Origin: Rhodoferax sp.
GTDB taxonomy: Bacteria; Pseudomonadota; Gammaproteobacteria; Burkholderiales; Burkholderiaceae_C
Direction: 5' to 3'
Length of the DNA: 10,459 nt
Assembly (NCBI GenBank): GCA_029865675.1
Contig: JARXAU010000207.1
Location: 1-10,459 of the forward strand
In this document: positions 1-5,797 of the stretch, piece by piece
How positions within the stretch are numbered: position 1 is the first letter of the stretch
Layout of the letters: each line of letters begins with the position of its first letter
Notes under the pieces: model-generated
The model's database searches: none
The model's input: the letters and a program-made list of their open reading frames with translations, nothing else
Told to the model about the DNA's origin: nothing
Translations under genes and position numbers: made by a program

Positions 1-623
1 AAGGTTTGCAGGTAAACCTGGGTGGCCATACGGCCAGCCAGGCTGCTGCGGTAGCCGTAGTGCAGATGAACAAAGGATTTTTGAGGCCCCAACGCAATGG
101 CGCGCAAGCACAATGCGCCGTCTTTGGTGCCCATGGGGCCATCGCTGGAGTTCAGCAGGGTTTCCAGCACTTGCGCCTTTGCGGCAGAGCTTGCGAACCG
201 GAAATCCATGGGCGTGGTGCTGTCCAAAGCTTGCGGACCCTTGGTGCCCATGCGCACCAGCAAAGCGGTGGCGCCTTCGGCGGTGCCGACCGCGCAGTTT
301 TTGGTGTTGCTTATCAGCAGCAAGATTTCGCACCAGCGCACGGGGTCGCGGTTGACCAGTTCCAGACTCGCCAAAGACACGTCTAACACCGCGTAAATGT
401 CGCCGCTGGCGCGGCCTTGTTCCTCGCTCGAATCCAGCACCAAGGGCCTATGGAAGGCGCTTTGGGCCAGGCGGGGCCGCATGCTTTCGTACAGGCGCTG
501 CATCGCGTCCACATCCACACTTTGGGCCTGGACCCCGGACCAAACACAGAACAAAAGCATATGGAGAAGTAAGCAAGCAGTGCGTTGCATCAATCGTAAA
601 ACTCCCGGTAAACGTGGGTCCAT
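1..623 (-). CDS. Putative secreted protein of unknown family, partial (C-terminus beyond window)
   Basis: The minus strand is open from an ATG at 623 to the window edge with no stop, giving about 207 codons. A second in-frame ATG at 590 is the likelier start: it has GGGAG 11 nt upstream and begins a classic signal peptide (MQRTACLLLHMLLFCVWSGVQA, then QS), with a hydrophobic core and a V-Q-A cleavage site at about residue 22. The product is therefore probably periplasmic or exported. The mature part contains the segments SGDIYAVLDVSLASLELVN and RWCEILLLISNTKNC with two cysteines, and later FVHLHYGYRSSLAGRMATQ. I do not recognise the family and assign no function. Codon use and the signal peptide make this strand far more credible than the plus-strand frames over the same bases. 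The gene is divergent from the transporter operon and its 3' part lies outside the window. Confidence 0.8.
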   Translation of the reverse strand, partial: MDPRLPGVLRLMQRTACLLLHMLLFCVWSGVQAQSVDVDAMQRLYESMRPRLAQSAFHRPLVLDSSEEQGRASGDIYAVLDVSLASLELVNRDPVRWCEILLLISNTKNCAVGTAEGATALLVRMGTKGPQALDSTTPMDFRFASSAAKAQVLETLLNSSDGPMGTKDGALCLRAIALGPQKSFVHLHYGYRSSLAGRMATQVYLQT

Positions 624-1081
624 GGTAAGCCCGCCTCTGGCGCAGCACGTTGCGCTGGCGCACATGATATGGCCACCCCGGCGGTGGGAGCGTCAGTGTC
701 TCAGGGCGTGGTTTGCGATTGCAAGCGCGATTTGTGTTGGGGCGTGTACGAGGCCAGCAGCAGTTTTGCGCGGGTGAAGCTTGCCGTGCCTAGCAGCGGC
801 GCCGTGCCAAAGCGGGTCGGCTTTGACCGCAAGCGCCGCTGGTCATTGGCATGGCTGTGGCACGCCTGTGGCATGGATTGCGTCAGCGCCGGTTGCCGCA
901 CCCCTTGGAACGCGCTGGCCGCGCTATTGAAGAGCTTGCGGTTTCAGCAACAAAAATAAGGCGTTTGCGTCGCCCTGAGGGGCAGGGCGGGTGGCGGGAT
1001 GCGGGGGTTCTGGTGGTAGGCTCAAAGCCGTTGCCATTCTTTACCCCTTTCGCAGCCTTCTACCCAGATAGAGCCCCCGCC
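624..1081. other. Intergenic region between divergent genes, no convincing gene
   Basis: This stretch of about 460 bases separates the minus-strand secreted-protein gene from the plus-strand transporter operon, so it should carry the promoters of both. Short open frames exist on both strands, including an in-frame extension of the ATPase frame back to 851, but their translations are Arg/Cys/Pro-rich, lack domains and look like chance frames in GC-rich DNA. Visible structure includes a GCGCA/TGCGC inverted repeat near 642-657, short direct repeats (ctgtggca, ggcatgg) around 848-876, and a strong hairpin at 971-989. I could not identify a clear -35/-10 pair or a known riboswitch. Confidence 0.6.
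971..989. repeat. Perfect hairpin in the leader of the transporter operon
   Basis: CGCCCTG and CAGGGCG form a perfect 7-bp stem around a 5-nt loop (AGGGG), about 95 nt upstream of the proV-like start. There is no T tract after it on either strand, so it does not look like a standard intrinsic terminator. Its left arm can also pair with GGCG at 960-963, giving two mutually exclusive foldings. Function is unknown. Confidence 0.45.
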
Positions 1082-2302
1082 GTGCCAGAAAAAGTCATCG
1101 TCAAAAACCTCTACAAGGTCTATGGTTCTCACCCCGCGCGCGCGCTAGACATGCTGCGCGCTGGCCAGAGCAAAGACCACATCTTGGCCCAAACCGGCAT
1201 GGTGGTCGGCGTCACCGACGCCAACTTCACCGTCAACGAGGGCGAGATTTTTGTGCTCATGGGCCTGTCGGGCTCCGGCAAATCCACCCTGATTCGCCTG
1301 CTCAACCGCTTGGTCGAACCCAGCCATGGGCAAATCTTGCTCGGCGGCCAAGACATCGCGGCCATGAGCAAAAAGGCCTTGATTGCCTTGCGCCGCAAAG
1401 ACCTGGCCATGGTGTTCCAGTCGTTTGCGCTCTTGCCCCACCTGTCGGTGCTGCAAAACACCGCCTTTGGCTTGGAAGTAGCTGGCGTGGACCGCAAAAC
1501 CCGCGAGCGCCGCGCCATGGAGGTGCTAGACCAGGTGGGCTTGCGCAGCTTTGCCCAGCAGATGCCCGCCGCGCTCTCAGGCGGCATGCAGCAGCGCGTG
1601 GGCCTGGCGCGCGCCTTGGCAGTCGACCCCTCGCTGATGCTGATGGACGAGGCGTTTTCGGCGCTCGACCCCCTTAAACGCACCGAAATGCAGGGCCTTT
1701 TGTTGCAACTGCAGCGCGAGCAGCAGCGCACCATCGTGTTTGTGTCGCACGACCTGGACGAGGCCTTTCGCATTGGCGACCGCATCGCCATCATGGAGGG
1801 CGGACGCATTGTGCAAATTGGCACGCCAGACGAAATACTGCGCAACCCCAGCGACGCCTATGTGCGCGCCTTCTTCAAGGGCGTGGACGTCAAAAAATAC
1901 CTGCTGGCCAAAGACGTGGCGAGCACCGATGAAACCCTGGTCATCAGCCCCGGCGCCGATGCGCGTGCCGACATGGTGCAAGCCGTGGCGCATTTGCGCC
2001 AAGCCCGGCGCAACTATGCGTTTGTGGTGGGCCAAGATGCCCGCTTGCACGGCGCCGTGTCCCTGGACACCTTGTTGCGCGGCCTGGAAACCGGTGCCAC
2101 CAGCCTGGACGCTCTCTACTTGGACGGCGTGCATGCGGTGCCTGCGACGCTGAGCCTGCACGACTTGGTTGGGCGCATCGTGCAGCAGCCCGTGCCGCTG
2201 CCGGTGGTGGACGCGCAGCAGCGCTACATCGGCGCGGTGACGCAAACGATGCTGCTCAAAAAGATGGTGGAACTCGACACCGAGGAGTTGTGCGATGAGT
2301 GA
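1082..2302 (+). CDS. proV: Glycine betaine/proline-type ABC transporter ATP-binding protein (ProV family)
   Basis: This is the cytoplasmic ATPase that powers uptake of quaternary amines such as glycine betaine, proline betaine, choline or carnitine through a ProW-type permease. With the GTG at 1082 the protein has 406 residues, close to E. coli ProV (about 400). It starts MPEKVIVKNLYKVYG, as the family does. The open frame reaches back to 851, but that extension has no family features. Visible motifs are Walker A GLSGSGKST (61-69), Q-loop Gln113, signature LSGGMQQ (165-171), Walker B LMLMDE (185-190), the segment SALDP just after it, and the switch His223 in SHDLDEA. Residues about 275-400 form the C-terminal CBS-like tandem seen in this family and proposed to sense ionic strength (LHGAVSLDTLL and RYIGAVTQTMLL). 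The ribosome site is weak. The stop overlaps the permease start by 8 nt. Exact substrate cannot be read from the ATPase; choline or carnitine uptake is possible. Confidence 0.93.
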   Translation: MPEKVIVKNLYKVYGSHPARALDMLRAGQSKDHILAQTGMVVGVTDANFTVNEGEIFVLMGLSGSGKSTLIRLLNRLVEPSHGQILLGGQDIAAMSKKALIALRRKDLAMVFQSFALLPHLSVLQNTAFGLEVAGVDRKTRERRAMEVLDQVGLRSFAQQMPAALSGGMQQRVGLARALAVDPSLMLMDEAFSALDPLKRTEMQGLLLQLQREQQRTIVFVSHDLDEAFRIGDRIAIMEGGRIVQIGTPDEILRNPSDAYVRAFFKGVDVKKYLLAKDVASTDETLVISPGADARADMVQAVAHLRQARRNYAFVVGQDARLHGAVSLDTLLRGLETGATSLDALYLDGVHAVPATLSLHDLVGRIVQQPVPLPVVDAQQRYIGAVTQTMLLKKMVELDTEELCDE

Positions 2303-3182
2303 ATTGTTGCCTTTGGGCGAGTGGGTGGACCGGGGTGTGAAGTTTGTCATCGACAACGATGGCGGCACCATGGAGCGCTTGGGGTCGGTCGTGGGTGACT
2401 TCACCGAGGCGATTGAGCTGGGTTTGCAGGCCCTGCCCGTGCCTGTGGTGGCGGCGGCCTTTGTGCTGACTGCGTTGTGGCGCTTGGGCTGGCGCTTTGC
2501 GCTGTTTTGCATAGTCTGCTGCTGGGTCATTTTTGAGACCGGGTTTTGGCCGCAGGCCATGGTGACGATCGCCTTGATTTCTTCTGCCACTTTTATCAGC
2601 CTGCTTGTCGGGCTTCCGCTTGGTATTTGGGTGGCGGCCAGTCGCCGGGTGTCAGCCGTGGTGCGCCCCACGCTGGACTTTATGCAAACCATGCCAGCTT
2701 TTGTGTACCTGATTCCTGCAGCCATGCTGTTTGGCCTGGGCCGCGTGCCCGGCGTGCTGGCCACCGTTATTTTTGCCATGCCGCCGGTGGTGCGGCTGAC
2801 CAGCCTGGGCATTCGCCAAGTGAACAAAGAGCAGGTGGAGGCGGGCATCACTTTTGGCTGCACGCCCTTGCAGGTGCTGTTCAAGGTGCAAATTCCGGGG
2901 GCACTGCCGTCCATCATGGCCGGTATCAACCAGACCATCATGATGGCCTTGTCCATGGTCATCATCGCCTCCATGGTGGGGGCAGGGGGCTTGGGCAATG
3001 ACGTGCTGTCAAGCATTCAGCGGCTCGATATCGGGCTGGGTTTTGAGTCGGGTTTAGCCGTGGTGCTGTTGGCCATCATGCTTGACCGCATAACCGAGAC
3101 TTTTGGCAGCGGGCAACCCCGACTGAGCTGGCGCGCCAAACTGGGATTGGCCGAGCGCGGTACAGGGTCTATCAAAGAATGA
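2295..3182 (+). CDS. proW: Glycine betaine/proline-type ABC transporter permease (ProW family)
   Basis: This inner-membrane permease of 295 residues forms the channel energised by the ProV-like ATPase. It has several hydrophobic segments, at roughly 48-80, 86-116, 137-165, 215-236 and 250-266. The EAA-type cytoplasmic loop that docks on the ATPase starts at EAGITFGCTP (182-191) and continues to about 213. The motifs DFMQTMPAFVYLIP and MVGAGGLGNDVL are characteristic of the ProW/OpuAB family. The ATG at 2295 lies inside the last codons of proV (8-nt overlap) and is preceded by GAGGAG (2282-2287) with 7-nt spacing, which supports the start and indicates coupled translation. The N-terminal region before the first membrane segment is about 47 residues, shorter than the roughly 100-residue tail of E. 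coli ProW. No fused substrate-binding domain is present, so a separate periplasmic binding protein must be supplied from elsewhere. Confidence 0.93.
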   Translation: MSELLPLGEWVDRGVKFVIDNDGGTMERLGSVVGDFTEAIELGLQALPVPVVAAAFVLTALWRLGWRFALFCIVCCWVIFETGFWPQAMVTIALISSATFISLLVGLPLGIWVAASRRVSAVVRPTLDFMQTMPAFVYLIPAAMLFGLGRVPGVLATVIFAMPPVVRLTSLGIRQVNKEQVEAGITFGCTPLQVLFKVQIPGALPSIMAGINQTIMMALSMVIIASMVGAGGLGNDVLSSIQRLDIGLGFESGLAVVLLAIMLDRITETFGSGQPRLSWRAKLGLAERGTGSIKE

Positions 3183-4201
3183 GCGCGACATTCAAGGCGG
3201 CTACGCAGGTTTTGCCAGGGCAGCGCTTTGTTTTCCTTACCCTGCCCAACTATTCGCTGATTGCGCTGTCGAGTGCCGTGGAGGCCTTGCGCATGGCCAA
3301 CCGCGTGGCTAAAAAAGAGGTGTACCAGTGGGTGCTGGCCAGCATGGACGGTGCGCCGGTGGCGGCTAGTAACGGCCTTTCGATGGCACCGACTGTGGCG
3401 CTGGCCGATGCCGGGGCGGCGCAAATCGTGTTTGTCTGCGGCGGCGTGGACATTGAAGACGCCTGCACCCCCGACGTGGTAGCCGCGCTGCGCCGCCTGG
3501 GCCAACGCCAGATGGCTCTGGGCGCTTTATGCACCGGCGGCTATGTGCTGGCCAAGGCGGGGTTGTTGGACAAATACAAGGCAGTGGTGCACTGGGAAAA
3601 CATGTCGGCACTGGAAGAGCAGTTCCCCAAGGTGATTTTTTCGCGCCAGTTGTTCGCCATAGACCGCGACCGCTATACCTGCTCGGGCGGCGTGGCGCCG
3701 CTGGACCTGATGCTCAACATCATCCAGGGCCACCTGGGGCGCGACGTGGCGCCTATGATCTCGGAACAGTTCATCTTGGACCGCATCCGCAACGACCAAG
3801 ACCGCCAGCACGTGCCCTTGATGGCGCGCGTGGGCCTGTTCCACGAAAACCTGATCGAGGCCGCCGCCTTGATGGAAGCGAATTTGGAGGAACCCCTGTC
3901 GCTCGATGAGATCGCCTCCCTGGTGGGCGTGTCGCGCCGCCAGATCGAGCGCTTGTTCAAGCGCTACGTGGGCGAGGTGCCCACCAAGTACTACCTGGAC
4001 ATGCGCCTGCGCCGCGCCCGCAGCCTGCTGCTGCAAACCGCCATGTCGGTGATGGAAATTGCCGTGGCCTGCGGCTTTCAGTCGCCACCGCACTTCTCCA
4101 AGTGCTACCGCGACCTGTTTGGCCACACCCCCAGCGCCGAGCGGCGCAACAGCCGGCTGGCCTTGCTGGCGCCGGTAGCCGCCAAAGGCGGCACCCTGTA
4201 A
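3179..4201 (+). CDS. GlxA/GbdR-like transcriptional regulator (DJ-1/PfpI-like domain plus AraC HTH)
   Basis: This 340-residue cytoplasmic transcription factor has an N-terminal DJ-1/PfpI (class-I glutamine-amidotransferase-like) domain at about 15-185 and a C-terminal AraC/XylS DNA-binding domain at about 230-322. Two helix-turn-helix units are visible: SLDEIASLVGVSRRQIERLF (241-260) and the unit starting VMEIAVACGFQSPPHFSK (291-308). Members of this architecture include the Pseudomonas regulators GbdR (betaine/dimethylglycine), CdhR (carnitine) and ArgR. The ATG overlaps the proW stop as ATGA (4 nt), so the regulator is translated with the transporter. That placement suggests it senses the imported compound or a breakdown product and acts on this operon or on catabolic genes; this is inference. 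Cys118 (GALCTGG) and His138 (VVHWE) sit where the related enzymes have catalytic residues, but regulators of this type usually bind ligand and do not catalyse. Confidence 0.9.
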   Translation: MSATFKAATQVLPGQRFVFLTLPNYSLIALSSAVEALRMANRVAKKEVYQWVLASMDGAPVAASNGLSMAPTVALADAGAAQIVFVCGGVDIEDACTPDVVAALRRLGQRQMALGALCTGGYVLAKAGLLDKYKAVVHWENMSALEEQFPKVIFSRQLFAIDRDRYTCSGGVAPLDLMLNIIQGHLGRDVAPMISEQFILDRIRNDQDRQHVPLMARVGLFHENLIEAAALMEANLEEPLSLDEIASLVGVSRRQIERLFKRYVGEVPTKYYLDMRLRRARSLLLQTAMSVMEIAVACGFQSPPHFSKCYRDLFGHTPSAERRNSRLALLAPVAAKGGTL

Positions 4202-4214
4202 AGCTAATTTTCGC

Positions 4215-4239
4215 GTACACTAAAAATCCAATAGTGCAC
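4215..4239. promoter_or_regulatory. Inverted repeat upstream of vapB, candidate autoregulatory operator
   Basis: GTACACTA (4215-4222) and TAGTGCAC (4232-4239) are inverted copies with one mismatch around a 9-nt A-rich spacer. The repeat ends 15 nt before the antitoxin ATG. TACACT within it resembles a -10 box but no good -35 is visible. Ribbon-helix-helix antitoxins commonly bind such repeats to repress their own promoter, so an operator role is plausible but inferred. Confidence 0.45.
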
Positions 4240-4254
4240 ACGAAACCCCTCGCC

Positions 4255-4482
4255 ATGCTACGCAACATCACTCTCACCGCCGAAGACGCGCTGATTGACC
4301 GCGCCCGCGCCATAGCCGCCGAAAACCACACCACGCTCAACGTCGCGTTTCGTGACTGGCTGGCCGCTTACGTGGCCGGGCAAGACCGTGCTGCGGTAGA
4401 GCGCTTTCGGGGCGTCATGGCGCAACTCGGCGCCACCGACGCCGGGCGCACGTTTAGCCGCGACGAAATGAACGAGCGCTAA
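4255..4482 (+). CDS. vapB: VapB-type ribbon-helix-helix antitoxin
   Basis: This 75-residue protein is the likely antitoxin of the adjacent PIN-domain toxin. The N-terminus (RNITLTAEDALIDRARAIA) has the short beta strand plus two helices typical of ribbon-helix-helix DNA-binding antitoxins, followed by TTLNVAFRDWLAAYV. The charged C-terminal tail (residues about 44-75) would wrap the toxin. The ATG at 4255 was chosen because it begins exactly at the family motif; the frame stays open upstream into the 3' end of the regulator gene, but that extension has no support. No clear Shine-Dalgarno precedes it, so translation may be leaderless or weak. The stop is 1 nt from the toxin start, the standard antitoxin-first order. 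Repression of its own promoter with the toxin is expected from the family. Confidence 0.85.
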   Translation: MLRNITLTAEDALIDRARAIAAENHTTLNVAFRDWLAAYVAGQDRAAVERFRGVMAQLGATDAGRTFSRDEMNER

Positions 4483-4483
4483 C

Positions 4484-4948
4484 GTGTCCGTCTACGAGCT
4501 GCCCGATGGGGCTCCGTTCTTTCTTGACACCAATATCTTTGTCTACGCCTTGCTCGCCACCGAGGCACGCAAAAAACAACGCGCGCTGGAGCTGATTGAA
4601 CTCGCCCTCAACACCCGCCGGGGCTGCGTCAGCTACCAAGTGGTTCAGGAATTTGCCAATGTGGCCACGCGCAAGTTCGCAAAGCGCTTTAGCGCAGCCG
4701 AATGCCAGCAATTTATTGACGCCGCCATGCAGCCCCTCAACCGCGTAGCCTCCAGCCCCGAGCTGCTCGCGCAAGCCCTGGCCTTGCAAGAAGAATCGCA
4801 CTACAGCTTTTACGACAGCCTGATGCTGGCCGCTGCCCTGCAAGCCGGTGCTGCGGTGGTGTACACCGAAGATTTGCAGCACTACCAGCTACTGCGCGGC
4901 GGTCTGCGCATCGTTAACCCGTTTTTGGACGTGGTCCGGGCGCCTTAA
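4484..4948 (+). CDS. vapC: VapC-type PIN-domain ribonuclease toxin
   Basis: This 154-residue PIN-domain protein is the probable endoribonuclease toxin of a type II module. The acidic metal-binding residues of the fold are visible: Asp15 in FFLDTNIFVYAL, Glu56 in VVQEFANV, Asp111 in SFYDSLMLAAAL, and Glu129/Asp130 in VVYTEDLQ. All positions are intact, so it should be active if folded. VapC toxins cleave tRNA or rRNA, but the target cannot be predicted here. The start is GTG at 4484, one base after the antitoxin stop, so translation is probably coupled and kept below that of the antitoxin. Downstream it converges on the RnfB-like gene. Confidence 0.9.
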   Translation: MSVYELPDGAPFFLDTNIFVYALLATEARKKQRALELIELALNTRRGCVSYQVVQEFANVATRKFAKRFSAAECQQFIDAAMQPLNRVASSPELLAQALALQEESHYSFYDSLMLAAALQAGAAVVYTEDLQHYQLLRGGLRIVNPFLDVVRAP

Positions 4949-5028
4949 ATTTCCCTTTTTTGCCCTCAGAGGGTGCGCCCGTCCACCCTCGCCGGGGGGG
5001 AAGGGGATTGAGGAACAGTGTGGGAGGA

Positions 5029-5068
5029 AGAGCCGAAACGCTGATACAAGTTTTCTCTGTGCGGCTCT
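5029..5068. repeat. Inverted repeat between convergent vapC and rnfB-like genes
   Basis: AGAGCCG (5029-5035) and CGGCTCT (5062-5068) are perfect inverted copies 26 nt apart. The repeat lies in the 154-bp gap between two converging genes, where terminators are expected, but there is no T tract directly after either arm, so a terminator role is only possible. Confidence 0.3.
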
Positions 5069-5076
5069 AAATTTCA

Positions 5077-5097
5077 CGCCCAGCGCCCAGCGCGCAG
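5077..5097. repeat. Short tandem repeat, three 7-bp units
   Basis: CGCCCAG occurs twice in tandem, followed by a third unit with one change (CGCGCAG). It ends 5 nt before the 3' end of the RnfB-like gene. It may be a simple replication-slippage product with no function. Confidence 0.5.
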
Positions 5098-5102
5098 CGA
5101 CC

Positions 5103-5792
5103 TCAGTTGGCCTTGCGCTGCCGTGCCCGCTCTATAGCCGCCAAAATCACCGCCTTTTTGTGGTCCAAGACCACAGGGTCAGAAATGAGGGAGTGCGCTG
5201 CCAGATCGGCAATTTTTTCCTGGGCCTGCGCAGCCTTGGCCGCGCTATGCGCCACCTTGGTACCAAGGCGTCGCACGGTAGCCGCTGCATAGCGCCGCCG
5301 CGCGGTGTCCGCCAGGGCCGGAGACCACACGTTCCAACCAGTGGGCGGGCTGGGGTCGGCGGCCATTGAGGAAGCGCTTACCGCTTCTAGCTGGATGCAG
5401 TCCACCGGGCAAACGGGTAGGCACAGTTCGCAGCCAGTGCAATAGGCCTCAATCACCGTATGCATGCGCTTATTGGTGCCAAAAATAGCGTCGGTGGGGC
5501 AGGCGTCAATGCACAGGGTGCAGCCTATGCACCAGGCTTCATCAATGAAGGCGACGTTGCGTGGCCCCTCTAGCCCAAAGTCGGGATTGAGTGGCTTAAC
5601 TGGCACCTCGAGGATGGCGGCGATCCGCCCCACGCCTTCGGCACCGCCTGGAGGGCATTGGTTGATATCGGCCTCACCCTGCGCCATGGCCTGTGCATAG
5701 GCAGCGCAATCCGGGTAGCCGCAGCGCGTGCACTGGGTTTGCGGCAGCGCGTCTAGCAGGCGGCTGGCCAAAGTGCCTTCGCCGTTGTGCAC
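5103..5792 (-). CDS. rnfB: RnfB/RsxB-like soluble iron-sulfur protein
   Basis: This 229-residue electron-transfer protein carries three cysteine clusters. An RnfB-type 4Fe-4S domain has Cys21, Cys24, Cys29 and Cys46 (CTRCGYPDC then NQCPPGG). Two ferredoxin motifs follow: CIGCTLCIDACP (88-99) and CTGCELCLPVCP (118-129). The tail from about 145 is Ala/Arg/Lys-rich and of unknown role. In full Rnf complexes RnfB has an N-terminal membrane helix. Here the protein starts at MHNGEGTLASRLLDALPQTQ and has no hydrophobic anchor, and no other rnf genes are visible, so it is probably a soluble ferredoxin-like carrier outside a standard Rnf complex. The start is GTG at 5792, five bases after the PHB depolymerase stop, with only a poor ribosome site, which suggests coupled translation. 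Redox partners are unknown. The symbol reflects homology only. Confidence 0.85.
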   Translation of the reverse strand: MHNGEGTLASRLLDALPQTQCTRCGYPDCAAYAQAMAQGEADINQCPPGGAEGVGRIAAILEVPVKPLNPDFGLEGPRNVAFIDEAWCIGCTLCIDACPTDAIFGTNKRMHTVIEAYCTGCELCLPVCPVDCIQLEAVSASSMAADPSPPTGWNVWSPALADTARRRYAAATVRRLGTKVAHSAAKAAQAQEKIADLAAHSLISDPVVLDHKKAVILAAIERARQRKAN

Positions 5793-5797
5793 CTTGT

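Noticed and set aside
6..777. Plus-strand open frames of 80-126 codons at the left end
   Set aside because: The minus strand there encodes a continuous protein with a signal peptide, so these are antisense or chance frames.
669..959. 96-codon plus-strand frame in the gap before the transporter operon
   Set aside because: Composition is Cys/Trp/Arg-rich, no domain or ribosome site is evident, and it overlaps other equally weak frames on both strands.
851..1081. N-terminal extension of the ProV-like protein to an ATG at 851
   Set aside because: The extra 77 residues have no ProV homology; the family N-terminus begins at the GTG at 1082.
1577..3016. 479-codon open frame on the minus strand opposite proV and proW
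   Set aside because: It crosses the border of two well supported genes in antisense and shows only low-complexity Met/Thr/Ser/His-rich text.
3527..4126. 199-codon minus-strand frame opposite the AraC-type regulator
   Set aside because: His/Gln/Ala-rich antisense text with no motif, opposite a gene with two clear helix-turn-helix units.
4967..4977. CCCTCAGAGGG as a terminator
   Set aside because: The stem is only 4 bp with a 3-nt loop, and the T run lies before it on the plus strand, not after it.
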